From Virgibacillus_R byunsanensis (lineage in GTDB: Bacteria > Bacillota > Bacilli > Bacillales > Amphibacillaceae): a stretch of 64,000 bases of DNA. Below the pieces are notes generated by a model. The model searched no databases and had not been told where the DNA came from. It worked only from the letters and a program-made list of their open reading frames with translations. Below are positions 54,774-62,790 of the stretch, piece by piece; within the stretch, counting starts at the first letter, position 1, and every line of letters starts with the position of its first letter. A program made the position numbers and the translations under genes. Location of the stretch: NCBI RefSeq assembly GCF_042675965.1, contig NZ_JBHTKJ010000039.1:10297-74296 (forward strand), given 5' to 3'.

Positions 54774-55364
54774 ATGGACATTAAACAGTTACAAAGCATA
54801 ATTCAATCACAAGCGATGGCAACACTAACTTCTAAAGATAATACTTTTTCCGCTCATTCTTCTATGGTTGATTTTGCTTTTAAGCAATTACTGGAGGAAC
54901 AACTAAACAATTCATTAAGTAGTTTTGAAGCACCTGTACAGAATGCTCCATTACATACAAATACGGTTCCTAACATTACTTCAACTGCCCAGGAGTTTGA
55001 TACACATATAACAGATATAGCTAAAAAGTATGGAATAGATACTAATTTGATTCAGTCTGTCATTAAAGCAGAATCTAATTTTAATACGAATGCCAAAAGT
55101 CATGCAGGTGCACAAGGGTTAATGCAATTAATGCCTGCTACTGCTAAAGCCCTGGGAGTAACGAACCCTTATGATCCTGCTCAAAATATCGAAGCCGGCA
55201 CAAAATATTTAAGCCAAATGCTAGATCGGTATAATGGTAATCTTGAACTAGCACTAGCTGCATATAATGCTGGACCTGGGAATGTTGACAAGTACCAGGG
55301 AATACCACCATTTGAAGAAACACAAAACTATGTTAAAAAAGTAATGAATTCATATTTGGCCTAA
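54774..55364 (+). CDS. Lytic transglycosylase, SLT domain (CwlQ/YjbJ-like)
   Basis: 196 residues. Poorly conserved N-terminal ~75 residues, then a Slt-type lysozyme-like domain: catalytic Glu in SVIKAESNFNTNAKSHAGAQ (about residue 103), GLMQLMPATAKALGV, NIEAGTKYLSQMLDRYNG and LALAAYNAGPGNVDKY. No classical signal peptide is visible, as in B. subtilis YjbJ/CwlQ, which it resembles in length and layout. Cleaves glycan strands to 1,6-anhydro ends. AGGAG precedes the ATG. Confidence 0.88.
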   Translation: MDIKQLQSIIQSQAMATLTSKDNTFSAHSSMVDFAFKQLLEEQLNNSLSSFEAPVQNAPLHTNTVPNITSTAQEFDTHITDIAKKYGIDTNLIQSVIKAESNFNTNAKSHAGAQGLMQLMPATAKALGVTNPYDPAQNIEAGTKYLSQMLDRYNGNLELALAAYNAGPGNVDKYQGIPPFEETQNYVKKVMNSYLA

Positions 55365-55365
55365 G

Positions 55366-55396
55366 AAAGAGGAGCATCGAACCGATGCTCCTCTTT
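55366..55396 (+). terminator. Terminator of the transglycosylase gene
   Basis: 14-bp perfect stem (aaagaggagcatcg/cgatgctcctcttt) with a three-base loop, followed by ctttatt. Confidence 0.9.
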
Positions 55397-55400
55397 CTTT

Positions 55401-55573
55401 ATTATAAAATTAGGAGCCTGTGGATAATTATTAACTGTTTAAGCCACGTCCAGCTCCGACGTACAGGACAAGGAAGGCTTCGACAGCGAATTATCGCACG
55501 ATGAAAAAGCGAACTTCTTTTTCAAGGACGTGACGAACTTAGCCTGTAAGGGCGTTTCTAGCTTTTGTTTTTA
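55401..55573 (-). repeat. Dispersed repeat, family A, copy 1
   Basis: 173 bases whose + strand is about 88% identical to the reverse complement of 63750-63923. It holds a conserved 7-bp stem gaaaaag/ctttttc whose loop differs between copies (cgaactt here, tgctttt in the other copy read in this orientation), as expected if the stem matters. It lies in the convergent gap between the transglycosylase and ysdC. Confidence 0.85.
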
Positions 55574-55580
55574 GTGGTTG

Positions 55581-56666
55581 TTATGACAATTTAATCTCTT
55601 TAACCTTGTCATTATCTAATTTCTTAATTGCTTCAACAATTAATTTAACTGCGTTTTCGAAATCGTCACGATGTAAAATTGCAGCGTGTGAATGGATATA
55701 ACGTGTTGCAATAGTAATGGATAACGATGGTACGCCATTAGCAGTTAAGTGAATGGAACCTGAGTCTGTTCCACCACCAGCCATTGACGCATACTGATAC
55801 GGAATCTTATGTTCATCAGCTACATCAATAATAAAGTCCCGAACACCTTTATGAGATATCATCGATGCATCATATAAAACAATTTGTGGGCCTTCACCTA
55901 ACTTACTGTCTGCATCTTTATCGGATACACCAGGCATGTCTCCTGCAATACCTACGTCCACTCCAAAGCCGATATCAGGTTTGATTGCGTGAGCGGATGT
56001 ACGAGCACCACGTAGTCCAGTTTCTTCTTGAATCGTACCAACACCATACACGACATTCGGGTGGTTCTGCCCTTTAAGTTGTTTAAGCACTTCAATTGCA
56101 ATTGCACAACCGATTCGATTATCCCATGCTTTTGCTAATAACATTTTATCATTTTTCATCTGTGTAAATTCAAAGTATGGCACAATAGAATCGCCAGGTT
56201 TCACACCAAATTCAGCTGCTTCTTCTTTACTAGAGGCACCGATATCAATAAACATATCCTTAATCTCAACTGGTTTTTTACGCGCTTCTGGTGATAAAAT
56301 GTGTGGAGGCTTTGATCCAATGACTCCGGTAACTTCATCCTTCTTTGTCATAATAGTAACACGTTGTGCTAGCATAACTTGATTCCACCAGCCACCTATT
56401 GTTTGGAAATACACATACCCTTTATCATCAATTCGGGTAACCATAAAACCTATTTCGTCTAAATGGCCTGCAACCATAATCTTAGGACCATTCTCGTCAC
56501 CTGTTTTTTTAGCAATTAAGCTTCCTAAATTATCAGTAAAAACTTCTTCTGCGTATGGTTTAATATAACTTTCCATGACATCTCTTGCTTCTTTTTCATT
56601 TCCTGAAATACCTTTTGCGTCTGTTAGATCTTTTAACATGGTAAGTGTTTCATCTAATTTTGCCAT
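55581..56666 (-). CDS. ysdC: M42-family glutamyl/aminopeptidase YsdC
   Basis: 361 residues. Metal ligands are visible in MVAGHLDEIGFMV (His/Asp), AKAWDNRIGCAIAIEVL, VGTIQEETGLRGARTSAH (catalytic Glu-Glu), GVDVGIAGDMPG and the final His in YIHSHAAILHRDD. These are cobalt/zinc aminopeptidases forming large tetrahedral assemblies. AGGAGG precedes the ATG. Same locus as B. subtilis ysdC. Confidence 0.95.
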   Translation of the reverse strand: MAKLDETLTMLKDLTDAKGISGNEKEARDVMESYIKPYAEEVFTDNLGSLIAKKTGDENGPKIMVAGHLDEIGFMVTRIDDKGYVYFQTIGGWWNQVMLAQRVTIMTKKDEVTGVIGSKPPHILSPEARKKPVEIKDMFIDIGASSKEEAAEFGVKPGDSIVPYFEFTQMKNDKMLLAKAWDNRIGCAIAIEVLKQLKGQNHPNVVYGVGTIQEETGLRGARTSAHAIKPDIGFGVDVGIAGDMPGVSDKDADSKLGEGPQIVLYDASMISHKGVRDFIIDVADEHKIPYQYASMAGGGTDSGSIHLTANGVPSLSITIATRYIHSHAAILHRDDFENAVKLIVEAIKKLDNDKVKEIKLS

Positions 56667-56746
56667 ATGTAGTAATATCCTCCTTTTAAATATATGTACC
56701 CTAATTAGTATAACTTTTTTCTGTAAAATAACAAAATATTTAAAGT

Positions 56747-57232
56747 TTAGTAGCCCTGTTGCTGTCTATCATAATTAACCTCATTTTTCTTTAAATAAGC
56801 ATCTCTTACATCTTCCTCACTGAACCCCAAAATGCTTCCTAATGTCAGGTAATTTTCAAATACATTATTGTAATTGATTTGTGTTGATTCTTTTTTAAAC
56901 TGAACACATGCTTCATACACTTTAGTAAACTGATCTGTTTCACTGTTAGTACCAATAGTAAGAACAGATGATTCATACCGGTAACCTTTATCCAATCCAA
57001 GTGATAAAATAAAGTGAATACCATCAACATATTCTTCTAAAATAACATCCTTTGAATTCCTTGGTTTAGTGCTCCAAAATTTAAAGCATCGTGTTTCATT
57101 TGCCAGTTCACCAAGTTCAACCAACAAAGCCAAATACTTATCCTCAAATAAATCCCTGTCTGTTAGATTGTTGTTCTCTTCAATGTAAGTATCTAATTGT
57201 TTTTGCATCGTAAATAGTGATGTCCAATCCAT
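56747..57232 (-). CDS. Dimeric all-alpha dUTPase (MazG-like superfamily)
   Basis: 161 residues, helical. The metal-binding EXXE-type segment is LLVELGELANETRCFKFW (about residues 36-53), and EEYVDGIHFILSLGLDKG supplies the second pair of acidic residues. This is the dimeric dUTP diphosphatase pattern, which keeps uracil out of DNA. It sits between ysdC and ysdB, which are neighbours in B. subtilis, so it is an addition or relocation here. Confidence 0.85.
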   Translation of the reverse strand: MDWTSLFTMQKQLDTYIEENNNLTDRDLFEDKYLALLVELGELANETRCFKFWSTKPRNSKDVILEEYVDGIHFILSLGLDKGYRYESSVLTIGTNSETDQFTKVYEACVQFKKESTQINYNNVFENYLTLGSILGFSEEDVRDAYLKKNEVNYDRQQQGY

Positions 57233-57310
57233 TTTATTCTACTCCTTTACTATTTTGTACGATTGTATCATGAAAGTTTAAGAAATATATTTAATATGAC
57301 TAAAAAATAA

Positions 57311-57336
57311 TGAAACCTGTAGAATACTAGTACGTA
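57311..57336 (+). promoter_or_regulatory. Sigma-W-type ECF promoter of ysdB
   Basis: TGAAAC, 16 bases, CGTA(TA): full match to the sigma-W consensus with ideal spacing, 35 bases upstream of ysdB. Confidence 0.8.
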
Positions 57337-57370
57337 TAATATACTAACTAATATCAGGGAGACGGTTAAT

Positions 57371-57766
57371 ATGATCGTAATCTTATTTCGAGTACTTATA
57401 CTTATAGCAATAACACTTCTCGTGTATACGGTGTTTGAGTATTATCGTAACCCTCAAAGACGATTACGAATCGCTAAAGCCAACCAGACATTTTACTTTT
57501 TGGATGAAGCAAATAATAGTAAAAAAAATCTACAATTAGTTTACAAAGGTTGTCTTTTTGAAGGTGAGAAATATCTAGGCGCCACAGAGCAATCATTTGA
57601 AGTAGTTACGATCCATATAATTGCCCATGATCCTCTAGATTTACGAGGTATAACAAAAGATGATTTATATTTTATAGAAAAGGAAATATTGATTCGCTAT
57701 CCATTTGCTGTGATTGAATGGAAGCATCCAATTGATCAATTAGTATTACCAAATAATAACAATTAA
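57371..57766 (+). CDS. ysdB: Sigma-W pathway protein YsdB
   Basis: 131 residues: an N-terminal membrane helix (about 3-22), then a small soluble domain with FYFLDEANNSKKNLQLVYKG and LFEGEKYLGATEQSFEVVTI, characteristic of YsdB. B. subtilis ysdB is a sigma-W-regulon gene of unknown biochemical role, and the perfect ECF promoter upstream fits. GGGAG precedes the ATG. Convergent with the TVP38-family gene. Confidence 0.92.
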   Translation: MIVILFRVLILIAITLLVYTVFEYYRNPQRRLRIAKANQTFYFLDEANNSKKNLQLVYKGCLFEGEKYLGATEQSFEVVTIHIIAHDPLDLRGITKDDLYFIEKEILIRYPFAVIEWKHPIDQLVLPNNNN

Positions 57767-57778
57767 GCCCATGTAAAA

Positions 57779-57808
57779 ACGCCCATCTACTGCTCCAAAG
57801 ATGGGCGT
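57779..57808. terminator. Bidirectional terminator after ysdB
   Basis: 10-bp perfect stem (acgcccatct/agatgggcgt), flanked by A and T runs, between convergent genes. Confidence 0.85.
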
Positions 57809-57818
57809 GTTTTACAAT

Positions 57819-58391
57819 TTAGGTACTTAATTGGAAAAAGTCACGCCATTTAATACTAATTTCTTTTCGGCGCAATATATAAATAAATGGTAATAAAGCG
57901 ATTAAAAACACGAAGACATATAGTGGGGATAAGCTGGATATCCATTGACCTATAGAAGTATAAACAAAAGCTAATGGAATGTTGGAAAAAAGGGATGATT
58001 TCGTATAGTCCTTAAAACTTGCAGATATTTCAATTAAACATAGAGATAAAAGATGAAAATGAATAAATGGTACAAGTCGTAAAAGCGCTATTTGTGAAGT
58101 CGTAAATTCATAATGCTTACCAATCAGTTTCTTTTTTAGATGTACTAACTTTTTAAATGTTTTTGGCATCCAGTGAATGACTCCATAAAAAATGATGCTA
58201 GAAAGTGTGATACCAATTATCGAATATACTGTTCCAGCTATTGCACCAAACAAGACTCCTCCAGAAACTACAATAAACACAACTGGAAGAAAAAATAATG
58301 GCCTGAGCAAATGAAAACTGATGAATAAAATGGGTGCAAACAATCCACCTGTCTCAACAAATGCCATTAGATAGTTACGAAACAGCTCCAT
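57819..58391 (-). CDS. TVP38/TMEM64-family membrane protein (YtxB-like)
   Basis: 190 residues, about six hydrophobic segments, with RPLFFLPVVFIVVSGGVLFG (the VTT/DedA-type re-entrant loop, residues ~30-49) and LLRLVPFIHFH. Family members are thought to act on lipids or the envelope. In B. subtilis the comparable gene ytxB lies between thrS and infC; here a like protein lies beyond rplT instead. Identification as ytxB itself is tentative. Confidence 0.8.
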   Translation of the reverse strand: MELFRNYLMAFVETGGLFAPILFISFHLLRPLFFLPVVFIVVSGGVLFGAIAGTVYSIIGITLSSIIFYGVIHWMPKTFKKLVHLKKKLIGKHYEFTTSQIALLRLVPFIHFHLLSLCLIEISASFKDYTKSSLFSNIPLAFVYTSIGQWISSLSPLYVFVFLIALLPFIYILRRKEISIKWRDFFQLST

Positions 58392-58490
58392 ACCTTACCT
58401 CCTTCAAAAGAGCATGTTAGATTATCAAGCTTAATTTCTCTATGGAACTGAAATAATGATTAGTACATGTATATGACAATAGACGAGCCT

Positions 58491-58769
58491 TTATGACATG
58501 GAAAAGATTACATACAAAAATATTATGAAATGCAAGATCATTAAGACAGGCATTCCCACCATAAAAGATCGATGTTTCGTTTTATGATGATACAACCTCA
58601 TGCCTAAGAAAGAGCCGAATGATCCACCAATAATCGCCAACATCCAAAATGTACGTTCTGGAATTCTGTACTGTTGTTTCTTTGCTTTTCGTTTATCAAT
58701 ACCCATCAATATAAGCGATACTATATTCACACCTATTAAATAAGGCAATATGACTTCTAAGTCATTCAT
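58491..58769 (-). CDS. ysdA: DUF1294 membrane protein YsdA
   Basis: 92 residues with three helices (about 8-22, 40-57 and 72-90) and the DUF1294 core GIDKRKAKKQQYRIPERTFW...GGSFGSFLGMRLYHHKTKH, seen at residues 24-68. Function unknown. GGAG precedes the ATG. Same place as in B. subtilis, after rplT, but separated by a repeat and a terminator. Confidence 0.92.
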   Translation of the reverse strand: MNDLEVILPYLIGVNIVSLILMGIDKRKAKKQQYRIPERTFWMLAIIGGSFGSFLGMRLYHHKTKHRSFMVGMPVLMILHFIIFLYVIFSMS

Positions 58770-58786
58770 TTAATATTCTCCTTTAT

Positions 58787-58902
58787 AGACAAAAGCGTGA
58801 GCGACTTGAAAGACACGACAAGCATAAAGAGTTCACGTATTGTGGATACCTTTAATCACACAAAACCTAACTGCTTATGTCTCGAAAGTTTAGACGCTGG
58901 CC
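58787..58902 (+). repeat. Dispersed palindromic repeat, family B, copy 2
   Basis: Same orientation as the copy at 17778-17898. Shares aaaagcg-tgagcg, cttgaaagacacgacaagc and ctgcttatgtctcga, with the central tgtgg/cacac hairpin degenerate. It lies between ysdA and the rplT terminator. Confidence 0.7.
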
Positions 58903-58929
58903 TCCATTGTATTTTACAAGGATATAAAT

Positions 58930-58963
58930 AGGACCAAATCCATTACAAGATGGATTTGGTCCT
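58930..58963 (-). terminator. Terminator of infC-rpmI-rplT
   Basis: 13-bp perfect stem (aggaccaaatcca/tggatttggtcct), eight-base loop, directly after rplT. Confidence 0.9.
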
Positions 58964-58973
58964 AAATATACCT

Positions 58974-59330
58974 TTATTTTAAAGCTGATTTAGCTTTATC
59001 TGCTAGTTGAGAAAAACCTTGTTCGTCATGGATTGCAAGATCTGACAACATTTTACGGTTAACTTCGATTCCAGCTACTTTAAGACCGTGCATTAACTTG
59101 CTGTACGAAATATCATTTGTACGTGCAGCAGCATTAATACGAGAAATCCAAAGCTTACGGAATTCACGTTTCTTTTGTTTACGGTCACGATATGCATATT
59201 GACCTGATTTCATTACTTGTTGTTTTGCTGTTTTAAATAACGTTCTTTTTGAACCATAATAACCTTTAGCTAGCTTTAATACGCGTTTACGACGTCTGCG
59301 CGTAACTGTTCCACCTTTAACACGTGGCAT
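58974..59330 (-). CDS. rplT: Ribosomal protein L20
   Basis: 118 residues, highly basic. MPRVKGGTVTRRRRKRVLKL and KGYYGSKRTLFKTAKQQVMKSG are invariant-type segments. Early 50S assembly protein that binds 23S rRNA and, in Bacillus, represses its own operon through the leader RNA. AGGAGG precedes the ATG. Last gene of infC-rpmI-rplT. Confidence 0.98.
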   Translation of the reverse strand: MPRVKGGTVTRRRRKRVLKLAKGYYGSKRTLFKTAKQQVMKSGQYAYRDRKQKKREFRKLWISRINAAARTNDISYSKLMHGLKVAGIEVNRKMLSDLAIHDEQGFSQLADKAKSALK

Positions 59331-59396
59331 AATAATTTCCTCCTATTACAATCAATATCGTTATAATTCCTAGTAGTTTATCTTGATGCAACCTTT

Positions 59397-59594
59397 TTAT
59401 TTATAAGGAAGCATTGATTTAATACGCTTGAAATCACCAGCGGAAACAATATTAGCTTTACGAAGCTTGCGTTTTTGCTTTTGTGATTTATGAGCAAACA
59501 TATGGCTTGTGTAAGCATGTGAACGTTTCAATTTTCCTGTGGCTGTTTTTTTAAAGCGTTTTTGAGAACCTTTGTGGGTTTTCATTTTAGGCAT
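59397..59594 (-). CDS. rpmI: Ribosomal protein L35
   Basis: 65 residues. MPKMKTHKGSQKRFKKTATG and LRKANIVSAGDFKRIKSMLPY match L35 throughout. Part of the 50S subunit. AGGAGG precedes the ATG; 28 bases after infC. Confidence 0.98.
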   Translation of the reverse strand: MPKMKTHKGSQKRFKKTATGKLKRSHAYTSHMFAHKSQKQKRKLRKANIVSAGDFKRIKSMLPYK

Positions 59595-59622
59595 TGATAA
59601 TTCCTCCTTATGACTTCGATGA

Positions 59623-60138
59623 TTATTTTTCGTTTACTGGAGCGAGCATCATAAACATATTACGACCTTCCATTTTTGCTTTGGATTCAATCGTAGATAT
59701 GTCTTTCACTTCTTCCGCCAAGCGGTCTAATACCTCTCGTCCGAGCTCTTTGTGTGTAATAGCACGCCCGCGAAAACGAACAGATGCTTTTACTTTATCG
59801 CCTTTTTCCAAGAATTTTCTAGCGTTTTTTAATTTTGTATTAAAATCATGATCGCCAATTCCAGGTGTAAAACGAACTTCTTTTACATTTATAATTTTTT
59901 GTTTCTTGCGTGCTTCTTTCTCTTTCTTTTGCTGTTCAAAGCGATATTTACCAAAGTCCATAATTCGACAAACTGGTGGTTTTGCGTTGGGCGCAACTAA
60001 CACTAAATCCAGATTTCTTGTTTGTGCGATATCCAATGCCTCGTTACGTGATTTCACTCCAAGCTGATCACCGTTTGAGTCGATAAGACGAACCTCTCTA
60101 GCCCGAATTTTCTCATTAACATTCATGTCTTTGCTAAT
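59623..60138 (-). CDS. infC: Translation initiation factor IF-3
   Basis: Reading from an AUU codon at 60138-60136 gives 171 residues beginning ISKDMNVNEKIRAREVRLID, collinear with Bacillus IF-3; GGAGG lies nine bases before the AUU. The next ATG (60126) has no ribosome site, because GGAGG would be over 20 bases away. IF-3 rejects non-standard start codons, so an AUU start gives autoregulation, as known in E. coli and assumed in Bacillus. N-domain, lysine-rich linker (QQKKEKEARKKQKIINVKEV) and C-domain are complete. Confidence 0.93.
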   Translation of the reverse strand: MSKDMNVNEKIRAREVRLIDSNGDQLGVKSRNEALDIAQTRNLDLVLVAPNAKPPVCRIMDFGKYRFEQQKKEKEARKKQKIINVKEVRFTPGIGDHDFNTKLKNARKFLEKGDKVKASVRFRGRAITHKELGREVLDRLAEEVKDISTIESKAKMEGRNMFMMLAPVNEK

Positions 60139-60348
60139 AGCCAGCCACCTCCAAATAGTATTAAGTGTTACTGATCCTTCATTGACAAGCGACTTTTCAT
60201 TGCATTAAAAATGTGTCGGTACATTATGCACCCACACGTCTCCAATAGTCTATTAAAAGAGTTTATAACCAGTCAACTACATAAGTGTGTCGATCAGGTG
60301 AGAAGCGGGTGCTTCTACTTGTCTCAGATCATTAAATTTTTATTCAAC
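60139..60348 (-). promoter_or_regulatory. infC-rpmI-rplT leader (L20-type autoregulatory leader)
   Basis: About 210 bases between promoter and infC. Contains GAAGCACCCGCTTCTCACC (60293-60315 region) and, further on, GGGTGCATAATGTACC, which could pair with it (GCACCC with GGGTGC). This layout resembles the Bacillus infC leader through which L20 controls the operon. Confidence 0.7.
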
Positions 60349-60354
60349 TTTTAT

Positions 60355-60383
60355 AGAATAACATTAATATACTATTATGTCAA
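60355..60383 (-). promoter_or_regulatory. Sigma-A promoter of infC-rpmI-rplT
   Basis: Minus strand TTGACA, 17 bases, TATTCT. Confidence 0.85.
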
Positions 60384-60453
60384 CGATCCTTTTTGGAACA
60401 TATTAATATTATTCCACAACATATTAACTATATCATATTTTCATACTATAGAA

Positions 60454-60486
60454 AAGCCCAAACATACCTGTTGTATGCTTGGACTT
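60454..60486 (-). terminator. Terminator of thrS
   Basis: 14-bp stem with two G-U pairs (aagcccaaacatac/gtatgcttggactt), five-base loop, six bases after the thrS stop. Confidence 0.85.
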
Positions 60487-60491
60487 CTTGA

Positions 60492-62438
60492 TCACTTTTT
60501 ACGTAATGTCTTCTCAGATATCTCTTGATTAATTAAATCAACGAACTGATCATAAGCAATTGTATCCGAATTCTGTTCACCATATCGACGAACGTTTACT
60601 GCATGATCATTGATTTCATTATCACCCAATACTAACGAAAACGGCACTTTTTGGGTTTGAGCTTCTCTTATTTTATAGCCGATTTTCTCATCTCGTTCGT
60701 CGACAACAACACGAACTCCCTGAAATCTTAATTTGTCAGCGATATCCTTGGCATAATCTAAATGCACTTGTGGTGAGACTGGTATTACCTTTACTTGGAC
60801 AGGAGCTAACCATGTTGGAAATGCCCCTTTATATTCTTCAATTAAAAATGCAACAAAGCGTTCCATTGTTGACACAACCCCGCGGTGAATAACTACTGGA
60901 CGATGCTCCTTACCATCCTCCCCGATATACGTTAAGTCGAACCGTTCTGGTAAGTGGAAGTCCAATTGAACTGTTGATAATGTTTCATCCTTCCCAAGAG
61001 CTGTTTTTACTTGAACATCCAGTTTAGGACCATAAAAAGCAGCTTCTCCTTCTGCTTCTACATAATCGACATCCATTTCCTCCATCGTTTCTTTAAGCAT
61101 CGCTTGTGCTTTATCCCACATTGCATCATTGTCTACATACTTTTCTTTATCTTCTGGATCACGATATGATAAACGGAAATAGTAATTGTCAATACCGAAA
61201 TCCTCATATACTTTTTGTACTAGTTCTACAACACGGATAAATTCAGCCTTTAATTGATCAGGGCGTGCAAAGATATGAGCATCATTTAAAGTCATCGCTC
61301 GTACACGTTGCAGACCTGCTAGGGCTCCTGACATTTCATGGCGATGCATGGTACCGAGTTCAGCTATTCTAACCGGCAGATTACGATAGCTGTACAATTG
61401 ATTTTTATAAACCATCATATGATGCGGACAATTCATTGGTCGAAGTACTAAATCTTCATTGTCCATTTCCATTGTTGGAAACATATCGTCTTTATAATGA
61501 TCCCAATGCCCACTAGTTTTGTATAGTTCAACACTGCCTAATACAGGTGTATATACATGGTCATATCCCAAACGCTCTTCTAAATCAACAATATAGCGTT
61601 CGATGTTACGTCGTATCGTTGCACCTTTTGGAAGCCATAAAGGTAAACCTTGTCCAACCTTTTGTGAAACTGTAAAAATCTCTAATTCTTTACCTAATTT
61701 ACGGTGATCCCGTTCTTTTCTTTCTTCTAAAATACGTAAATGTTCCTCAAGCTGGCCTTGTTTTTCAAACGCTGTTCCATATATTCGTTGCAACTGCTTA
61801 TTATTACTATCGCCACGCCAATATGCACCAGATATGCTTAATAATTTAAATGCTTTAATTTTATTTGTAGCCGGCACGTGTATTCCCCGACATAGATCAA
61901 AGAATTCACCCTGCTTATAAATGGTTACTTGCTCACCTTCTGGAATTGCATCAATCAATTCGAGTTTAAGGCCATCACCAATTTCCTTAAACATTTCCTT
62001 CGCTTCTTCCCGCGATACTTCAATTCGCTCAATTTCAAGGCTTTCATCAACAATCCGTTTCATCTCTTTTTCTATTTTCGGCAAATCCTCTGGAGTCAAC
62101 GTATGATCCATATCCATATCATAATAGAAACCCTCTTCAATGACTGGACCAACACCAAACTTCACATCTTTATATAAACGTTTAATAGCTTGTGCCATCA
62201 AATGGGCAGTGGAATGACGCATGATATCGATACCTTCATCACTTTTGTTTGTAATTATTTCAATTGTACCACCCTCATATAACTTACGGCGCAGATCCAC
62301 TGAATGTCCATCCAATTTAATTGCTAGTGCTTGTTTTTTTAAACCTGAAGAGATAGATGAAGCAATTTCTTCACCAGTAGTCCCCTCTGGAAACCCTTTA
62401 TTTGCTCCATCTGGAAAAGTTAATTTGATTTTTGTCAT
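60492..62438 (-). CDS. thrS: Threonyl-tRNA synthetase
   Basis: 648 residues. N-terminal TGS domain (LTFPDGANKGFPEGTTGEEIA), editing domain with HSTAHLMAQAIKRLY, class II core with the zinc ligands Cys-His-His (RPMNCPHHMMVYK and the later His in VSTVQLDFHLPERFDLTY-to-VIHRGVVSTMERFVAF region), and a C-terminal anticodon domain. ATG at 62438 has AAGGAG eight bases upstream; a longer reading to 62501 runs into the T-box terminator and is rejected. Confidence 0.97.
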   Translation of the reverse strand: MTKIKLTFPDGANKGFPEGTTGEEIASSISSGLKKQALAIKLDGHSVDLRRKLYEGGTIEIITNKSDEGIDIMRHSTAHLMAQAIKRLYKDVKFGVGPVIEEGFYYDMDMDHTLTPEDLPKIEKEMKRIVDESLEIERIEVSREEAKEMFKEIGDGLKLELIDAIPEGEQVTIYKQGEFFDLCRGIHVPATNKIKAFKLLSISGAYWRGDSNNKQLQRIYGTAFEKQGQLEEHLRILEERKERDHRKLGKELEIFTVSQKVGQGLPLWLPKGATIRRNIERYIVDLEERLGYDHVYTPVLGSVELYKTSGHWDHYKDDMFPTMEMDNEDLVLRPMNCPHHMMVYKNQLYSYRNLPVRIAELGTMHRHEMSGALAGLQRVRAMTLNDAHIFARPDQLKAEFIRVVELVQKVYEDFGIDNYYFRLSYRDPEDKEKYVDNDAMWDKAQAMLKETMEEMDVDYVEAEGEAAFYGPKLDVQVKTALGKDETLSTVQLDFHLPERFDLTYIGEDGKEHRPVVIHRGVVSTMERFVAFLIEEYKGAFPTWLAPVQVKVIPVSPQVHLDYAKDIADKLRFQGVRVVVDERDEKIGYKIREAQTQKVPFSLVLGDNEINDHAVNVRRYGEQNSDTIAYDQFVDLINQEISEKTLRKK

Positions 62439-62482
62439 GAATAACACTCCTTTTTTAAATTTATTTTCTTTACACATTAAAA

Positions 62483-62752
62483 AACGCCCATCCCTCTGCA
62501 TCTAAGCAAAGGGACGAGCGTTAGCACGTGGTTCCACCCTTGTTTCCGTAATATAAGAAAGACTACGGCTCAAGTATCTTTAACGCAGATATACGCCACT
62601 ATATACTTACATTTCCATAGCAGAGTTCAAAGGTGGTGATCATTTACAAGTATAGGGGGAAGTTTTCAGCCAGTGACTTCCTTCTCTTGTCTATCCAAAA
62701 GGTAAACAATCCTGTCCTCATCGATACTTTTACATTCATATAATGATATATA
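62483..62752 (-). promoter_or_regulatory. T-box leader of thrS (specifier ACC, Thr)
   Basis: T-box AGGGTGGAACCACGT at 62526-62540, a terminator stem at 62483-62522 followed by six Ts, and an ACC codon in the stem I region (complement of 62632-62637, where ACC occurs twice in tandem). Responds to uncharged tRNA-Thr by family analogy. Confidence 0.92.
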
Positions 62753-62758
62753 AATCGT

Positions 62759-62787
62759 ATTATAGCCTCTGTAATATATAAAATCAA
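62759..62787 (-). promoter_or_regulatory. Sigma-A promoter of thrS
   Basis: Minus strand TTGATT, 17 bases, TATAAT, just beyond the ytxC stop region. Confidence 0.85.
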
Positions 62788-62790
62788 GTT

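Noticed and set aside
62439..62501. N-terminal extension of thrS to 62501
   Set aside because: It would encode part of the T-box terminator stem; the internal ATG at 62438 has an ideal ribosome site and the family N-terminus.
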